DNA of 64,000 bases from Epithemia pelagica (lineage: Eukaryota; Bacillariophyta; Bacillariophyceae; Surirellales; Surirellaceae), in contig OX337238.1 in assembly GCA_946965045.2 (NCBI GenBank), positions 1,798,001 through 1,862,000 of the forward strand. Direction: 5' to 3'. The notes under the pieces were generated by a model that worked only from the letters and a program-made list of their open reading frames with translations, searched no databases and was not told the DNA's origin. Shown piece by piece: positions 1 through 10,956 of this stretch. The position numbers were made by a program, and so were the translations under genes. Each line of letters starts with the position of its first letter. The stretch's first letter is position 1.

Positions 1-3000
1 AAAATTGCGTCAAGGGATCCGAAATTATGCCATGGGTAGGGTCGTGTCCTGACTTGGTGTTATTGTCCTGTGGTTTCTCCCCCGACGACAAGCTTGCAGT
101 GTTGGTTTCCTCGACTGCTGATGATGATGCGCGCTTTTCCAAATCCATGGGAGATGGAGCCACAACGCGAGACAACAACTTGACGACGGACATAGCCACA
201 TGAGCCGAATGGTCAAAATTGTGAAATGCGTGGTCACGGTGCCGATCGGCCATTTCCATGACATAAAGGACCAACTCGTCGTATACCGTCGCAGGCAATT
301 CGGAGTTACTTGTAGCAGGGTCATCCTTGTCACCATCTCGTTGGGTCGGTTTCAAAGCAGTTTGGTAAGTCCACGAGGGACGTTCGGCCGTTTCCTTCAC
401 TTCTTCGAGAATTGTTGTACTTCGGTTCGCCAGAGATTGCATGTATTTGGATTCATCAAAGCGTGATGACGGTTGTGAAGATTTTCTTGCAAATCCAACA
501 CTGTGTAGTTTGCCTTGTTTCTTGGTCGCCATTTGCTGGTTTCGTTGTTCAAAATTTTGTTTCAAAAACGAAAAGAGTATTTCAGTGTACCAATTAATTA
601 GCCGGGTAGCCTTGCTGTTCTCCTCGAGGGAGAGAGGATCCGTGTCATGGGAGGACGAAGCAGCCGACTCAGAATGCCGTGTCGAACGGTCATCGGCACT
701 AGACCTTTTAAACCAATATGTTTTGAGAACCCCCTTGCCTTTGGCCGCAACGGATTGTTCACGTGGCGTGACCCAGTGTTGCTTCCCAGCCTTGATCAAG
801 AGATTGGCCGTTTCTTCGGAAATGTGAATCTTATTGGCTTCTCCCGTGCTTTCCATTCGCGACGCCGTATTCATGCTATCCCCAAAGAGCTGAAATCGAG
901 ATCGGTCTCCACGCAAAACTCCTGCCGTGACGGGCCCACTGTGAATTCCAACGCGGAGGCTCAAGTCACCCGTTCCCGGTCCCAAACTGATTTCAAGTCG
1001 TCGTGTCAGGTCCATCATTTGATTAGAACATTCACGCGCAAACCGTGCCATGGCAACGGCGTGGTCCTTGCGCACATCGGGGAGACCACAAACGGCCACA
1101 TAACAATCTCCTACCATTTCAACCTTGAACACACCACGGCGCTTAGCACATCTATCGAAACGACCATTAGTAAATGACAAGATCAAGGTGAGAAAAAGAA
1201 CAGGATCATTCAACAAGAGCGTCAGTTGTCGAATTTCTTACAAGTCAAAGGCATGAAAGATTGTTTCCAACAGAATGAATATTTGCGATGGTTCTCGAAC
1301 CGAACTTTATGCATTAAATCCCCATATATCGGCAAACATGATGGTTGTTTCTGTAAACAAATCCGCGACAGGCTTTGACGAAAGAAGCCATTCGGTATCA
1401 TCTCCAGATGTAGCACCGCCAAAGTCACTGTCATGACTTGTTGTGGCACCATGTTCGCTCTGTTCGGCAAGGTAGCCCTTAACATGCGTCTTGGCTGGTT
1501 TCATGGCAGAGAAAAAGGGAATGGCGATACCACCGCCGCCTCCACCCGTTCCCACACCAGTCTGTTTGGTCGAGTCATTTGGAGGTACCGTATTGTCTCG
1601 AGCCGCAAAGAAGCGATTGCAAAATTGAAGACGCCAGCGTCCCGGATCGGACCGCCGTGTCCAGCATTTTGGCATTCCGGCGTCGTACGTAGACATCGTA
1701 AATCAAAAATATGACAGCCATGACACCAAAAATGACAGCCATCAAAATGGCGACCACGAGAGGAAGATTCGATTCGTTATCTTGCATGTACACGGACGTA
1801 GGGGACACGATGAACTTGTAGCTACAATATCCTGTCGGCCATTCGAGAGAATTGGTCGTGGCATACAAGACTTCGTCAAACAAGATTTCCTTTTGAATAT
1901 GAGCATACGCAGGATCTCTCAAATCTCCTTCACCCAGGAGAATCGGCTGAAGCGTCGACCATCACAACCGAAAGAAGGTTGATGCGAAGTGAGAGCATCT
2001 CCGTTTGAACAAGGATTGCTCGGCGTCAGTTTGAGAGGACACGTACCATGGTATTTCCCTCCAGTTCATAGGTATATGAGTTGTTGCAAGAGTTTTGCAT
2101 AACGACACGGATTCCTCGTACCCCATTGGGCAAGATATTGACCAAAAAAGCATCGAGGGCAAATATACCGGCCAAGACGGCTCCAATTTCGGCCTTGGAC
2201 GTGTCTTGATGGGTGAAGACGGGGACATAAAAATTGGCATGGGCTTGAACGGATGATTCGTTGGTCACGGGTGCATTGTGAAGTTTGGCATGATAGGCAT
2301 CGTGCGCCTCTTTTCCAATGGTGAAATCAATATCCAACCCCAATTTCACTTCCATGCGTCCCAAGACCATGTCTGTTCTCGGTAGATCGAAAATGACGTG
2401 TACAAAACAGAAACGAAGAGAAATTGTGAGAGCGAGTGGTCATAAAAGCTTTTGGTCTTGATTCGCGAGCATGTCATACCAGATCCCACGGACAGACGGT
2501 CGTACCTCGAGACGCGAAGACGGCGGCCACTGCGGGACGGATAAAGTGGTACAAGTTGATCATGATGGACGGATTGGACTGGGAAGGTGGAGATTGCGTC
2601 CAGACAGGCATGGCCGGAGTTTCGCCCGTGGCGGGAGCAATCATCCACGGTTTGCTAAAGTCCAACATGTCGTAAACAAAGGGTATGGGACGAATGGGAA
2701 AGGTCTTGTTGGCCAGGGACGGATTCAGCTTGATGTGTTCTTGAATGCTTTCTTGTTGCCATTGCATCATATTTCGGATGGCAAAGGCATTGAAGGATTG
2801 GACACTGGCTGGATTGGGCAACCATGGATTCAGAGTAATCAATTCCAGGGCAGCCCTTCTCCGAGCTTCGTTGGCATACACTTCAAAGTTGTCAATCGTA
2901 ACTTAGGGGAAGGTCATGTTGTTGACAGTGGCATGCGCAGTAATAGCCGCAGACAAATCACGACAGGCCTTGAACATATTGTCAAAATGGGAAGCAGAAA

Positions 3001-3498
3001 CAAACTTGACAGTATTGGCAAAGCTTTCAAACTGTTGTTAGCAGCAGTAGCAGAGGAAGGACAAGGGGTAAGTTAAGGGTAAATAACTTATGGATGCATC
3101 GACTTATCGGTATCCTTCGCCTTCGCCTTGTGTATGCTACTTACGTCATCTAGTGTTTGATCCATCAATTGGTCGTCAAGGTAGTTGTAGGTTCCCCACG
3201 AGACCAAGGCTCCGGATCCAATGATGATAAGAACAATTAAAATGCGCCATATACGAATTCTGAGAGTTTCTCGTTTGGTCATTTGCTGGACATGCTTGAT
3301 TTCTTGGTGGACGGCATCCTCCTCATGCTCATCCCCATTAGACAAGGTATGATCCACGACCATCTTGTCCACAAGAGAATCAAGATCGTCATCCTGGCGA
3401 TTGTTGTGGTTCTCCTCGTCGCTTCCGACGAGACTGACGGAACCATGGTCCTCCTCGTCATTGACATCATAAGGGTGGTCGTGACGTGAGGGTCTCAT
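1..3498 (-). pseudogene. Cyclase-PDE fusion, copy A (decayed, 3' end outside window)
   Basis: This is a broken paralogue of the intact gene at 4415-9648. Exons read as complement(3145-3498), (2506-3031), (2047-2372), (1242-1946) and (<1-1151), all with GT-AG borders. Exon 1 encodes an acidic N-terminus and a first membrane helix. Exon 4 holds the second helix and the start of the class III cyclase domain. Exon 5 holds the rest of the cyclase (KVEMVGDCYVAVCGLP, FGDSMNTASRMES) and the start of the phosphodiesterase (HNFDHSAHVA). Lesions: an in-frame TAA at 2903-2905; a frameshift near 1610-1625, just after the second helix; and a TAA at 1307-1309 replacing the Trp of the core motif GFTAW, where the neighbouring Cys and Thr have also become Trp and Asn. 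Exon 5 is open to the window edge. It lacks the intron that B and C carry after HSGP. Decay is confident; residual expression is unknown. Confidence 0.85.
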
Positions 3499-4414
3499 GT
3501 TGCGTGTTGCGTTTGGTTTTGTTCTTCGTCGATGGTACCGAGAAAAAATATGAGGGCGCAGTGCGAAATGCGAAACACCACCTGCATGATTTCCATTGGG
3601 CCTTCAGGGTCGATCTTATCGGCGTGAAATTTCACACATTTCACACTTCTGGCCGACGTGGCCTGACGTTGCCAAGGTGGGTTGTGAAATTTTTGTGAAT
3701 TTCACACGAGGCAATTTGAGGCCCCCCATTGCAGTTTCACCAAAATTTCACAATTCATCTACGTTGACTAGGTGTAATTTTCCCCACGACGTTCTTAGCC
3801 CCTTCACAGCAATCACACAGCTATTGCCACCATGGATGGTTGTAAGTTCTAAGTTGTGAGACGCTTTCGCCTTGTTGGCGGGGGGTAGCTACCTTTTATT
3901 TAATTGTTGATCATTGCGAGCGCTACCTGAGAAATATGGCTTTGTTGTCGGATGCGATGGGTAGCAATTGATCCCAAATACACTCTCTATCGTCGAATCA
4001 ACACCACTGAATGAACTTTGTAAAAATAATATTTCTTTTGGTTGCTAGGGTGTCCTACGATCGCATTACATCCCATCGTGAGGACAGTCCCAAAGGCACC
4101 ACAAGTTCCTTGGGATGCTGAGGAATTTCCTCCCGACCATCTTGCAAATACTATGTAATCGTAGTTTTGGGGGAACCAATGACAAGCCATGGCCTGCCAA
4201 GTTCAGCTCGACCATGTCTTTTTCAGAAACTGGTGGGGAGTGGGGGCTATCTTCTCCCGAGCCGGCCCGGTTGCCACGAATATAAGGAATTCCAACTTCC
4301 AACACAAGAGAACGTACATGCTGCTGCTGCTCAAGAGACAAAAAAGCACACCAACAACAACCACAACAGTCGAAACCAACCAACCATTGCTAGTGTGGCA
4401 CGACGACGACCACC
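3499..4414. promoter_or_regulatory. Divergent intergenic region between cyclase copies A and B
   Basis: This is the head-to-head spacer between copy A (-) and copy B (+). From 3625 to 3760 it holds several direct and inverted copies of TTTCACA/TGTGAAA, for example GTGAAATTTCACAC near 3631 and GTGAATTTCACAC near 3697. A TGACGT half-site lies at 3664-3669. In diatoms TGACGT-type elements are known as CO2/cAMP-responsive sites, so a feedback role is conceivable, but that is inference. No coding region is supported here. Confidence 0.4.
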
Positions 4415-7400
4415 ATGGACTCACCACCACCCTTGTCTCCTCGTTCGCAACGAAGGACCAGTATTGACTTTGAGCCGTTGGATGAGGACGATCCGATATT
4501 TTTTTATCCAGTCGATGACGAGGATGACGACGATCCCGAAGGAACCGGCACGGCGGCCATGGAGGACCCTTCTTCCATGAGCGTTCCAGGGGGTGGTGGT
4601 GGACTTGAACAAGCACCACGAGAATCCATGCCCCTGGCCAAATCGTCCTCCTCCTTTCTTCTTCGACGACGACAACCGTCTCGGTTTTCCAACCCCTCCC
4701 ACAACAACAACAAGGCAGCCGTCGATCCCGATCTGCCACCCCCCACGGAATTGCAACAAGTGCAAGAATGGACGCAAGAAGAAACACGACAATTACTCTT
4801 GTGGCGTCGCGTGGCCATTCTGGTCCTGTTCTTGTGTGCGGTCCTTGTCACGGGAGGGACCTGTGTCGTAGTATCCTCCTTGCAACAAGACTTGGACGAG
4901 GCACTTGACGAACAAGATCGCAGGGAGGTAGGTCTGGTCACAGTCCATTCCATCATCCTATTAGTACGAGGATCGAGACCACGAGAACCCAATGGTTGGA
5001 ACGGTGACTGTTCTTGCTTTGGTGTGTGACTCATGGTTTTTGTTTGTCCTTTTTCTATTTGGTCGTGTTTGTTTTGTGTTTTGTTTTGTTGTTTTGTTTT
5101 CAAAAACAATTTCATGACAGTGGGACGATTGGGTGACGGCCGTAGAAGCCGGACTGTTGCAACAAACCTTGTTTGGCACTTGGCAGGGTGCCCTCCAAAC
5201 GGTGGCCCAAACGGTGGCCTTTCAAGCCCTGCAACAGCAACAACAACAAGACCAGCAGCCGCAATCCTTGTCCAATTACCTAGTGTTGGGATCGGAATGG
5301 GAATGGTACAGTCATGCGGCACGAACTCAAACACAACATCGAGTCCAACGCTTGTACTTTGTCCCTCATGTGGTCAATCATAACAATAACAGTGCGAATG
5401 ACTTTGAACGCTTTGCGCAACAACACACTAGAACGTGGTTGTCGGCCAATCGAGCCATGCATCAACAATTGGTGTCGTCGCAACAAGAACAACAACAACA
5501 AGAGGATGATCTCTTTGTCGATGAGGTTCCATCCACCCAGTATCACCACCGCTTTCCTTCCGCCTTTGAGGATTCCACCACCACCAACACAGCAACAACA
5601 ACACCCATCCACACGGACGTGGCATTGTTTCCCTTGTGGATGGAATCGCCTCCACCATTCTCCGGAAACAACGACGACGATACTTCTATAGGTCGCTTTG
5701 TTTTGACCGACATGTATCCTCTGTGGAAACCATATCTGGATCCACTCCTGGTTCCGTCGTCGTCCCATGGTACGTCGTCAACACCAACATGTACAGGCTC
5801 CCTCTCAAATAGCAGCAAGGTGCCACAAGGACTTTTCACTCACTCAATTCCTCTCGATTGATTTCGTTCGTCTGGGTGTCTTTTTTTCTCGTTTTGCGAT
5901 TCTCTCTTTCTCTCTCTTTTTGTTCTTGTTGTGAAAAATTGGTAATCCTCCTCCTTCTCATGTTCTCGTTGTGGTTTATCAATCCACCACACTCTCAACG
6001 ATAGAAACTGTGATGACCGTGGGGATCCACACTCTGGCAGCAGCCGCAGAATCCTCCTCCAATGGGACCGGGGAATCCTCCTCGGTTGAACTACCACCAC
6101 CTCTGGGCTTGCTGTTGTATCCAGTCTGGACCATGGATCCCAGCACCCCCAAGAATGATAATCCCTTGGTGTTGAATGGCATGGTGGCGGGTTTGTTTGA
6201 ATGGCATCATCTCTTGACCGCCACTCTCCAAACCGTGTTGTTTCCCACCAAAGAACATCCCGACCAACTGCCACAACAACAAGGCATTCAATTCATGGTT
6301 CAAGAGTATGCCAATCCCTCTCAATGTCCACAAGGATCTGGAACGAGTAGTACTCGTCAGTTGATCTTTCAAGTCCAAAATGGCACAAAGGTACGTTAGG
6401 AGTACTGGCTTCCACCTAGCATGAATGATTCCATTGAGAATGGTTTGCACCATTGGGTCCACGTCGCGTATTTCTCATTGGTCGATCCTTTTGCACTGCA
6501 TGTTTGGCATCCATGTGTCGTGTTGTTTGTTTTTTCACAGGTTGTCTTTGTTGGGCAACAAGATGACAAGAAAGAAAATGACGCGTCCGCTTTATCTTCT
6601 CAAATGACGTGGTCCAGAACCATTCCCTTGAGAATGGAGCAATCCTTGTCCGCAAATCATAATGGCGACTCATCGTCGGGTTGCCATCCCGTCTTGATTG
6701 TCACTCCCACTGAGGAATACTTCAGAAACAATGAAAGCAACGATGATGTCAACGACACTATGCCAGCACTGTACTTGACCATAATTGTTGGTGGAATCTT
6801 TGTCCTTTTGGCCGCCATCTTTTTCATTTATGATCGACAAGTGCAACGAAGAAATCACAAAATGGTCCATACAGCAGCACGATCTGGTGCCATTGTATCC
6901 TCCATTTTTCCCTTGGCTGTTCGACAACGCTTGTTTCGAGACAGCAGTACCGCTGCGGCGGGAGGTACTGCCTCCTCTTCGACTCCCTCTGCACCATCTG
7001 CCCTTTCCACCGGTTCCAGCTGGCGACAAACGGCCCCAGCATCACCGGGGCTGAAACGAACGGGAAGTTATCGCAATTCTCCCGGCAAACCATCAAGCAA
7101 TACAAATGCCATGGATCCTGGATTGCTGCAATTGCAACCTACGCAAACACACTTGAAAAGTTACTTGACCACGGCCCATGGTGGAGGACCTTCTCCTGCC
7201 TTTCCCAACACGGCAAGTCCGCCAGCCGGAGGAGCCGCACGTGCGGCATCCATGGATGATTTGGGCTTTGTCTTGGCCTCCAAACCCATTGCCGATTTGT
7301 TTACCGAAACCACCATCATGTTTGCCGACATTTGTGGATTCACCGCGTGGAGTTCAGTGCGAGAACCCTCTCAAGTCTTTACCCTGTTGGAAACGGTCTA

Positions 7401-9648
7401 TCGAGCCTTTGATGTGTAAGTGTTTGTGTACGCGAAAACAAAAGACCATGCATGTGTGTTTGTATTGTGTTTGTATTTCTTCTGGACAAAACCCTGACAG
7501 CAACCACGCATCCTACTCTTCTTTTTTGTCTTTTCTACAATTGTAGTATTGCCCAACGTCGAGGTGTCTTCAAGGTGGAAACGGTGGGTGATTGTTATGT
7601 GGCCGTTTGCGGTTTGCCCGATCCACGACCCGATCATGCCGTGGTCATGGCTCGATTTGCCCGCGATTGTTTGTATCGCATGCACGAACTGTCACGACGA
7701 TTGGAAGTTGTCTTGGGACCAGGAACGGCCGAATTGAGTATGCGCATTGGACTTCACAGTGGTCCCGGTACGTCACAAAAAGGGTGCTTTTCTTGTGTCC
7801 CCGGAATGTCCTCTCACGTCTCGGTTGTGTCGCTTTCCTGCTTTTCTATCGTTTCTTTTCTTATTTTTGCTCCATTTTGCAGTGACTGCTGGTGTTCTTC
7901 GGGGGGAACGTTCCCGTTTTCAACTTTTTGGAGATACAGTGAACACAGCCTCACGAATGGAAAGCACCGGAGAAGTCAATCGCATCCATCTTTCCGAAGA
8001 TACAGCAAAACTCTTGACAGACGCCGGTAAAGAACATTGGCTTTCTCCGAGAGAGCAAGCGGTAGCCGCCAAGGGCAAAGGACTGCTGTCCACCTTTTGG
8101 CTCAAACGACCTGGAGACTCCTCGTCGGCGGCGGCGGCATCGGCTCGTCTGTTGGAGCGCAACAACAGCAGTAGCAACAGTCCGTTGGCCAAAAAAGCGC
8201 AGGGATATTTAGCATCGCTCGGCTCACCTGCGCCGTCCAGCCAAGTGGCACGCTTTATTGATTGGCACGTGGAGGTCTTGTACTCCCTGTTGAAACAAAT
8301 TGTCCGACGGAGGAGGATGCTGACGAAACGACAACCCAAAAAGAGCAAAACAGCAATCATGGTCGGGAAGATTGATGAAAGTAGTGTCCTCAACAACAAG
8401 AACTCATCTTCTATTTGGGACGAGGTGGATGAAGTGATTCAGCTCCCCAGGCTCGATACGAACATGACGCATGGAAAAGGCTCGAAATACCAACAAGACG
8501 ATGACGACGATGAAGCCGAGTCGTCCATTCCGGAAACAGTGGTGGAGGAACTTCGACACTACATTACCGAACTGGCGCATATGTATCACGATGACAATCC
8601 GTTTCACAATTTTGAACACGCCTCTCACGTGGCCATGTCAGTGGTGAAGCTTTTATCTCGAATTGTCGCACCATCCGAATTAGACTATGCCAATTCGCAA
8701 CAACACCAGGCATCCAAAACTCTGCACGACCATACCTACGGCATCACGTCGGATCCTTTGACACAGTTTGCCTGTGTCCTTTCGGCCTTGATTCACGATG
8801 TGGATCATCCTGGAGTGCCCAATGTTCAGCTCGTAAAGGAAGGCCATTTCTTGGCCTCACGGTTTCATGGCAAGAGCGTTGCCGAACAAAATTCCGTCCA
8901 TGTGGCATGGGAACTCTTGATGCAACATCGGTTTGCCACGCTTCGAGCAACCCTGTATCAATCTGAACAGGAGCTACAACGGTTCCGACAATTGGTGGTC
9001 AATTCGGTCATGGCTACGGATATTGTGGACAAGGAACTCAAGGCCTTGCGCAATGATCGATGGTCCAAAGCCTTTACCGAAGACGTGGTGACAGTAGAAC
9101 GAGGAGGGCACGAAATGCCTCTGGAAGATCAGCAACGCAAACTCGATCGCAAGGCAACGATTGTCATTGAGCACTTGATTCAAGCATCGGACGTGGCCCA
9201 TACCATGCAGCATTGGCACGTGTATCGGAAATGGAACGAACGATTCTTTCGCGAATGTTATCAAGCGTATCAAGATGGACGTGCCGAGACCAATCCAGCC
9301 GATAACTGGTATCAGGGCGAAATTGGCTTTTTTGACTTTTACATTGTTCCCTTGGCCAAAAAGCTCAAGGAATGTGGAGTGTTTGGTGTCTCGAGTGATG
9401 AATACCTGAATTATGCTACCCGTAACCGAGATCAGTGGCTCTTGCATGGTCGAGAGATTGTGGCCACCATGGTCGAAACGATTCACAGTGAAGCAGCACT
9501 GCAAGAAGAGTCCAATCGGGCAGACCGCATGTCGCCCACTAGAAAATTATCCCCGGACGTTGTGGAAGAGGATATGGACCCCACGGAGGATCCTACCGAA
9601 AGTACATGGACCGAAGACAATGGCTGGACTGCCTTTGCCAAGATTTAA
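4415..9648 (+). CDS. Receptor-type class III nucleotide cyclase fused to cyclic-nucleotide phosphodiesterase (copy B, intact)
   Basis: Exons are 4415-4927, 5121-5769, 6005-6390, 6541-7415, 7547-7767 and 7883-9648, giving about 1469 aa. The start ATG sits in CACCATGG. Order: acidic cytoplasmic N-terminus; membrane helix near residues 131-155; a large loop (about 160-590), probably extracytoplasmic; a second helix near 591-615; a Ser/Pro linker; a cyclase domain (about 760-960) with FADICGFTAW (metal Asp), KVETVGDCYVAV (second metal Asp) and NTASRMES (transition-state Asn and Arg); then a 3',5'-cyclic nucleotide phosphodiesterase domain (about 1100-1400). The PDE carries HNFEH, the intact HDVDHPGVPN metal motif and a later ASDVAHT. 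The protein could both make and destroy a cyclic nucleotide under control of the outer loop. The purine-selecting residues are Glu (KVET) and Gln (before LFGD), so cAMP versus cGMP is unclear. Confidence 0.88.
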
Positions 9649-10147
9649 TGACAAACAGTTAACACATAATGGTGAGAGACACAAAGACGATGATAAGTCC
9701 AATCTCCGTTTGTTGAATGTAAACTCGGACAAGAAGTGTTTGAGGGGAGGTACTATCCTTCCACTGTTTCCTATCCGCTGGACCGTTTCGAAACACAAGG
9801 TTTCTCTGTAGAGGCTTGCCATTTGGGGGCGCCTCAAGACTTGGGAATGGGACCTGTTACCTTGGAGTAAGTCGAATATATTAGAATACATGAAGCTTTG
9901 AGCATGCCTGCTATCAGTACCACGAACTGCTTTCCCTGTGTAGTAAATAAACTGAATGGATACTCATTTGCATTAGAAGAAAGGACCAAGGGACAAGGAA
10001 AAATTCGTCCTTCTCATGATTGTCTGGGAAAAAACCAATGTCCCACCTCTTGGGATATGTGTGCAAAAGATCGCGCAAGCTCTCGCATCCTGGCATAAAT
10101 AAAAGGAATAGTCGCAGAAAATAATGAGTGCGCCTAATAGAACTACT

Positions 10148-10480
10148 CCCTACCAATATTCAGACTCGTCACTCTTACGAGTACTTCTCATATTACTCGT
10201 ACTCGTACAGATGATTACAGTGCGAGTAGCAGTAGGAAATAATAATAATCGGACTGTTAATACCAGTACTAGTAAGGAATACGAGTACTCGTACGAGGTA
10301 CGAGTACAGACGAGATACCGGATAGGGATAGGAGTACACCAGTACGAGTACGAGTACTCGTACGAGTACGAGTAACAATTACCAGTACTCGCAGTGTACT
10401 GCTAGTTACGAGTATACTCGTACGAGTACTCGTACTTTGACGAGCATTGTAGCTCGTAGGCGTAGGCATACGAGTACAAT
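10148..10480. repeat. Degenerate TACGAG/CTCGTA palindromic repeat
   Basis: The hexamer TACGAG and its complement CTCGTA recur in direct and inverted order, often as TACGAGTACTCGTA, densest at 10270-10290, 10338-10375 and 10406-10440. Because the unit contains the palindrome GAGTACTC, the block can form many alternative hairpins. It looks like an eroding short satellite. Confidence 0.8.
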
Positions 10481-10542
10481 AGCATTTGTAGCACTTACAA
10501 AACCAGTGTCTTACCAATCCTGTATTGTAGAGTAGCGGCGAC

Positions 10543-10550
10543 TGACGTCA
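10543..10550. promoter_or_regulatory. Palindromic TGACGTCA (CRE-like) site
   Basis: A full 8-bp CRE palindrome sits about 410 bp upstream of the copy C start. bZIP factors bind such sites, and TGACGT-type elements mediate CO2/cAMP responses in diatoms (established for a Phaeodactylum carbonic anhydrase promoter). A role here is inferred from position only, and an 8-mer can occur by chance. Confidence 0.3.
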
Positions 10551-10956
10551 CTCCAATAATTACTTAATGAGTTTTTGTCATGGCAGCACAAATAATGCAC
10601 AAATATTAATTTCCCAATAAGTTTTCTATTTCCTCAAAGACATTTTTACAATTGCCCCTTCTTCCATGGCATTTGTGAAAACAATTTGCTTGGGATGGAT
10701 TGAGAGTCTCGTTTTCCAACAAAAACAAACCGACGACAGACATCACTGACAATTTTTGTTTCTGTTTCGTTGTGTCTCCTTTGGAACAGTGTTTCTTTGT
10801 AACAAAGACCATTGTGAGAGATCTGAGTGAGAGGTATATCGGCCATAACCATAGCCACATCCGCTTTCATCCGAACGAGAACGGCAAAAGAGTCTGGTTG
10901 GTGACTCTTTTCTTTCGTGGAGGGACGGAACAGAACAATTCTTTTCGACTAGGAAT

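Larger units (their letters stand above)
9649..10956. other. Intergenic region between cyclase copies B and C
   Basis: No convincing gene is visible. The stretch holds the 3' flank of copy B, a degenerate TACGAG/CTCGTA repeat block (10148-10480) and a palindromic TGACGTCA site at 10543-10550. Short open frames here have no recognisable content. Confidence 0.6.

Noticed and set aside
4203-5334. Long minus-strand open frames opposite exon 1 of cyclase copy B
   Set aside because: They mirror the Ser/Asp/Gln-rich coding strand and have no motifs; the plus strand carries the conserved gene.
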